Shown: in pieces, positions 5,986 through 8,491 of the stretch
Layout of the letters: the number at the start of each line of letters is the position of its first letter
Position numbering within the stretch: position 1 is the stretch's first letter
DNA from: Rickettsiales bacterium
Lineage (GTDB): Bacteria; Pseudomonadota; Alphaproteobacteria; Rickettsiales; UBA3002
Direction: 5' to 3'
Assembly: GCA_947441895.1 (NCBI GenBank)
Contig: CANEUT010000059.1
Coordinates: 1-8,491 of the forward strand
Length of the DNA stretch: 8,491 nucleotides
Notes under the pieces: generated by a model
Databases searched by the model: none
What the model was told of the DNA's origin: nothing
What the model saw: only the letters and a program-made list of their open reading frames with translations
Translations under genes and position numbers: made by a program

Positions 5986-6537
5986 CTACTCAACGATTTC
6001 AACTTCAACGCGGCGGTCACGCCACAGGCAAGCTTTCAGCTCCTTGCCGGTTACGCCTTCGCACTGCGATTTGCTCTCGGTGTCGCCAAGTCCACGAACT
6101 TCTGACTTGCCTTTCACTTTAACGCCTTTGCCTTTGAGGTAAGCAGCAACGGCGTTTGCACGACGCTCGCTAAGCTTCTGGTTGTAGCCTTTGGTGCCGA
6201 TAGCATCGGTGAAACCAACGATTTTAACCGACTTTACGCCAGTGCTTTTCAGCGTTTTGGCCAGAGCATTCAGTTTTGCTTTGGCTGCTGGGGTCAGTGC
6301 CGAACCGTTAAAGTTGAAGTAAACGGTGCGCAATTCAACGTCGGTACCGCTGATGTCGCGGCAGTCGTTCGACTTTGCATCCCATTTGGTGATAACACAG
6401 TTACCGTTGGTGCTGTGAACAGCTTTACCGTTGGTGCTGTGAACGGCAGTTTTGGCGACTACGCCTGCGCTTGCCGATGCGGCGAGAAGCAGCGATGCCG
6501 TGGCTGCCAGAATCGTCGATGTTTGGAACATTTTCAT
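5986..6537 (-). CDS. OmpA-family peptidoglycan-binding protein, secreted
   Basis: Predicted periplasmic or outer-membrane-associated protein that anchors to peptidoglycan. 183 residues: signal peptide 1-24 (cleavage after SASA), a short variable region with a tandem AVHSTNG repeat (31-45), then an OmpA C-terminal domain at about 69-181. The domain carries VYFNFNGSALTPAA and FTDAIGTKGYNQKLSERRA, with Asp111 and Arg126 at the spacing of the diaminopimelate-binding Asp and Arg of E. coli OmpA. Four cysteines (47, 59, 159, 170) bracket the domain and could form disulfides. There is no beta-barrel or lipobox, so it is a stand-alone binding module. The start is firm: TAAGGA at 6545-6550 lies 7 nt upstream of the ATG. 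The gene is monocistronic by layout, with 309 nt free upstream and a strong terminator downstream. The exact physiological role is not determinable. Confidence 0.9.
   Translation of the reverse strand: MKMFQTSTILAATASLLLAASASAGVVAKTAVHSTNGKAVHSTNGNCVITKWDAKSNDCRDISGTDVELRTVYFNFNGSALTPAAKAKLNALAKTLKSTGVKSVKIVGFTDAIGTKGYNQKLSERRANAVAAYLKGKGVKVKGKSEVRGLGDTESKSQCEGVTGKELKACLWRDRRVEVEIVE
6400..6447 (-). repeat. 24-bp tandem duplication inside the OmpA-like gene
   Basis: Units 6400-6423 and 6424-6447 share 20 consecutive identical bases (ttaccgttggtgctgtgaac) and differ at two positions of 24. They encode AVHSTNGN and AVHSTNGK. The near identity at DNA level indicates a recent in-frame duplication just after the signal peptide. 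Confidence 0.9.
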
Positions 6538-6846
6538 GATGATTTCCTTAGCTTATAATATGTGAACCGCTACATCACGATTGCTTTTGGCAAAGGCGAT
6601 GCATCGGCACTATCTCTGACGACGCCATGAAAAAGATGCAAATACTGTATTGATTACACGCGGCAAAGCGTTCGAAGAATAAGCGAATGTTGCAACTATG
6701 TCACATATGTGGCGGTAGGTAAGCCTGTTCCTCTTGCCCACTTCAAACGCCTAGATAACAGACAAAGTCCATTCCGCTTGTAGCAATTGGAAGTGCGATC
6801 ATTTTGTCGGGGCAATTTCTGCCTATATAGTTAAATTCAATCCATA
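6538..6846. other. 309-nt intergenic region upstream of the OmpA-like gene
   Basis: No gene, tRNA or clear terminator is seen. It holds the ribosome binding site of the OmpA-like gene (6545-6550) and, just upstream on the minus strand, an A/T-rich TATTATAA (6552-6559) that could be part of a -10 region, though no good -35 box is found 16-18 bp further up. A 10-bp palindrome CACATATGTG lies at 6702-6711, and a weak GGCA/TGCC hairpin is near 6811-6823, about 24 nt inside the gap from mltG's stop at 6847. The leader of the OmpA-like gene may therefore be long. Confidence 0.4.
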
Positions 6847-7869
6847 CTACTGTTTTATATTATTTCTCATATCTTTATCGAGCACCGGTTCTGGCGCTGA
6901 GGTGGCGCGCATCAGGGCACGATAGGCGGCTACATGCTGCTCATGCTCTTTTAATGTCACCGAAAAATGGTGGCCGCCCGTTCCCGTCGCCACAAAATAA
7001 AGCGCATCGGTCGCTTCGGGGTGCAGGGTTGCCAGCAGCGCTGCCCGACCCGGATTACAAATCGGCGTGGGTGGTAAACCTTCGCGCGTATAGGTATTAT
7101 GGGGCGTATCACGCTGCAAATCGTTCGTGGTAAGCGCTCGGCCAAGGGGCTTTCCACCCTGCGCCAGCTCAATGCCATACACCACCGTCGGGTCGGTTTG
7201 CAGTTTCATGCCAATCCGCAAGCGGTTGGTAAATACACCCGCCACCTTGCCGCGCTCGCCATCAACGCCGGTTTCCTTTTCAACAATCGAGGCAAGGATC
7301 AGTGCTTCCTCAGGTGTTTGAATGGGAAGATTCTCATCACGGTTTTTCCAAAGCTCGGCCAATATGGTTTCGCCCGCACGCTGCATGCGGGCCAGCACGG
7401 CAGCGCGGGGTTCACCACGCGCAAAATGCATGGTGTCCGGAAAAACAGAGCCTTCCGGAATTTTGGGCACGTCACCGGTTAGCAACGGCTCCTTCATCAG
7501 CGCCTCGCGCACCTGAAAACTGTTCCAGCCTTCGGGGATGCTTATTTTATGCACCACCACCGCGCCGCGACGAATCATATCGATGATCTCCGCCGCATTC
7601 AGGTTCGGGGCAAATTCATATTCCCCCGCTTTAAGGCTTGGGGCACCACGCAATTTGCCCATGATAAGCGATGGCGCCATGAACGGCAGCGAAGGCACCA
7701 GCCCCTCTGCGTGCAGCTGCGCCATGATATTCTGGGTGCTGGTTTTTGGCTCAATAACGATGGTTTTGGTTTGTTCGCCACGTGGCACATGGGTAGCATA
7801 AAAACTGGCGGCCAGAAATGCGGCCAGCAGTAAAAGGTCGACAATCAAAAATCGAATAACTAAACGCAT
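6847..7869 (-). CDS. mltG: Endolytic murein transglycosylase MltG (YceG family)
   Basis: Inner-membrane lytic transglycosylase that cleaves nascent glycan strands and is thought to set glycan length. 340 residues, matching the usual size. An N-terminal membrane anchor spans about 5-23 (IRFLIVDLLLLAAFLAASF), followed by a LysM-like region at about 36-106 with LKAGEYEF. The catalytic domain has EALILASIVEKETG with the catalytic Glu at 197, then LQTDPTVVYG (223-232), TPHNTY (255-260) and GLPPTPICNPG (264-274). The start at 7869 yields the membrane anchor directly but lacks a strong Shine-Dalgarno. The gene lies 63 nt downstream of the FUSC-like gene on the same strand, with a possible TTGACC -35 box at 7923-7928 but no good -10, so it may be cotranscribed. 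Near the start is a direct repeat ATGCAC-TTC-ATGCAC (7881-7895) of unknown meaning. It is not next to fabF or tmk as in some genomes. Confidence 0.95.
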   Translation of the reverse strand: MRLVIRFLIVDLLLLAAFLAASFYATHVPRGEQTKTIVIEPKTSTQNIMAQLHAEGLVPSLPFMAPSLIMGKLRGAPSLKAGEYEFAPNLNAAEIIDMIRRGAVVVHKISIPEGWNSFQVREALMKEPLLTGDVPKIPEGSVFPDTMHFARGEPRAAVLARMQRAGETILAELWKNRDENLPIQTPEEALILASIVEKETGVDGERGKVAGVFTNRLRIGMKLQTDPTVVYGIELAQGGKPLGRALTTNDLQRDTPHNTYTREGLPPTPICNPGRAALLATLHPEATDALYFVATGTGGHHFSVTLKEHEQHVAAYRALMRATSAPEPVLDKDMRNNIKQ

Positions 7870-7932
7870 GACGCAAAGCTATGCACTTCATGCACATTGG
7901 TACAGCAAAATGTCGCCATAAGGGTCAACTGT

Positions 7933-8442
7933 TTAATCGTTCGTTGGCTTTCGTGTGTCATCCGCGTTCTTTAACAAAAGCTCACGATGCACCAAAAATG
8001 TCAGCAGCAATCCAAGACCACATCCGGCAATGACCGAGGCAGCGCGAATGGCAGCCGTGCTCCATAAATGCGCCCCTTGCGGATGCAGGGCAATAATAAT
8101 CACCGCTGCCAACCCGGCGCGGCTGCCTGCCATGAGGTTAAAAAAGTAACACACCCCAATGGTCACCAGCATCGCCAAACAAACAGCCAGCGTTAGGTTC
8201 GAAAAAATGAGCAAAAACCCAATGGTGGCCACACTGGCAACCAGGTTCGACTTCACCCGCACCACGGTTAGCGGCAGCGCCTCCTTGCCATCGGGCGATA
8301 GCACCAGCAGCATGGAAATGAGAATCCAGCTAATATCGAGCAGCGGCACCAGATCGCCCACGGCGAACATGAACACCGTGCCAACGCCACATTTGGCAAT
8401 ATAAAGTAAAAGGTCACGATGTTCTGGTTTCATGCGCGCCAC
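7933..8442 (-). CDS. Short FUSC-like inner-membrane protein
   Basis: Integral membrane protein of 166-169 residues resembling the membrane half of FUSC / aromatic acid exporter proteins (the group with AaeB and YccS). Hydrophobic segments lie near residues 10-29, 35-50, 66-103 (probably two), 109-120 and 130-152. Between the second and third is the PDGKEALPLTVVRVKSNLVAS loop, similar to the loop with a conserved Arg in FUSC proteins. The C-terminal soluble domain and second membrane half of full-length exporters are absent, and the tail is short and charged. Start choice: GTG at 8440-8442 is the earliest possible, since an in-frame TAA lies directly before it. ATG at 8431-8433 is the alternative, with an AAGTGG-like site about 6 nt upstream; I slightly prefer it. 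mltG follows on the same strand. Transport activity is inferred from family only. Confidence 0.65.
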   Translation of the reverse strand: MARMKPEHRDLLLYIAKCGVGTVFMFAVGDLVPLLDISWILISMLLVLSPDGKEALPLTVVRVKSNLVASVATIGFLLIFSNLTLAVCLAMLVTIGVCYFFNLMAGSRAGLAAVIIIALHPQGAHLWSTAAIRAASVIAGCGLGLLLTFLVHRELLLKNADDTRKPTND

Positions 8443-8491
8443 TTAACTACGGATACATCGAGATAGCAAGAGCGAGCCGGGCGAGCCAGCC

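Noticed and set aside
6554..6559. Perfect TATAAT on the plus strand
   Set aside because: No -35 box at the right distance and no plus-strand gene follows; it is the complement of the A/T-rich start of the OmpA-like leader.
6702..6711. Palindrome CACATATGTG as an operator
   Set aside because: Only 10 bp, single copy, about 165 nt from the nearest start codon, and matches no operator I can name.
8447..8491. Possible C-terminal end of another minus-strand gene (14 codons, ...LALAISMYP, TAG at 8447-8449)
   Set aside because: It would stop 4 nt before the FUSC-like GTG and is suggestive of an operon, but 14 codons at the window edge cannot be told from chance; other frames are open over the same stretch.

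Overview
The window looks like ordinary chromosome of an alphaproteobacterium with moderate GC content (my impression is 50-55%, not counted). The support is the gene set: adenosylhomocysteinase, a type 2 (thioredoxin-reductase-like) ferredoxin-NADP reductase, a FadD-type acyl-CoA ligase, FolD, MltG and an OmpA-like protein with paired cysteines. I see no phage, transposase, CRISPR, tRNA or rRNA signal and no sign of a defence or mobile system. A free-living or predatory lineage such as Micavibrio, or a Rhodospirillales relative, is possible, but that is a guess from protein style.

Layout from left to right. 1-360 (-) is the N-terminal part of ahcY, which runs off the left edge. 361-584 is a divergent intergenic region. 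On the ahcY side it holds an elaborate inverted-repeat structure (390-473) that may be a structured mRNA leader. 573-1877 (+) encodes an outer-membrane beta-barrel protein with a long Ala/Pro/Tyr-rich periplasmic linker. It meets fadD (1874-3556, -) tail to tail, with their stop codons overlapping. fadD is divergent from a ferredoxin-NADP reductase (3635-4660, +), which overlaps folD (4657-5538, +) by an ATGA and probably forms a coupled operon with it. 5546-5749 (-) is a small, highly charged protein of unknown function with a strong ribosome binding site. 5750-5985 holds two strong factor-independent terminators around a roughly 110-nt island of unclear nature. 5986-6537 (-) encodes a small secreted OmpA-domain protein. 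6847-7869 (-) is mltG. 7933-8433 or 8442 (-) is a short FUSC-like membrane protein.

Functionally, the window mixes one-carbon and methyl-cycle metabolism (ahcY, folD), redox and NADPH supply (ferredoxin-NADP reductase), fatty-acid activation (fadD) and envelope biology (beta-barrel protein, OmpA-like peptidoglycan binder, MltG, FUSC-like protein). The only pair with direct sequence evidence for joint expression is the reductase and folD. The least explained parts are the ahcY leader structure, the terminator-flanked island at 5830-5938 and the small charged protein.
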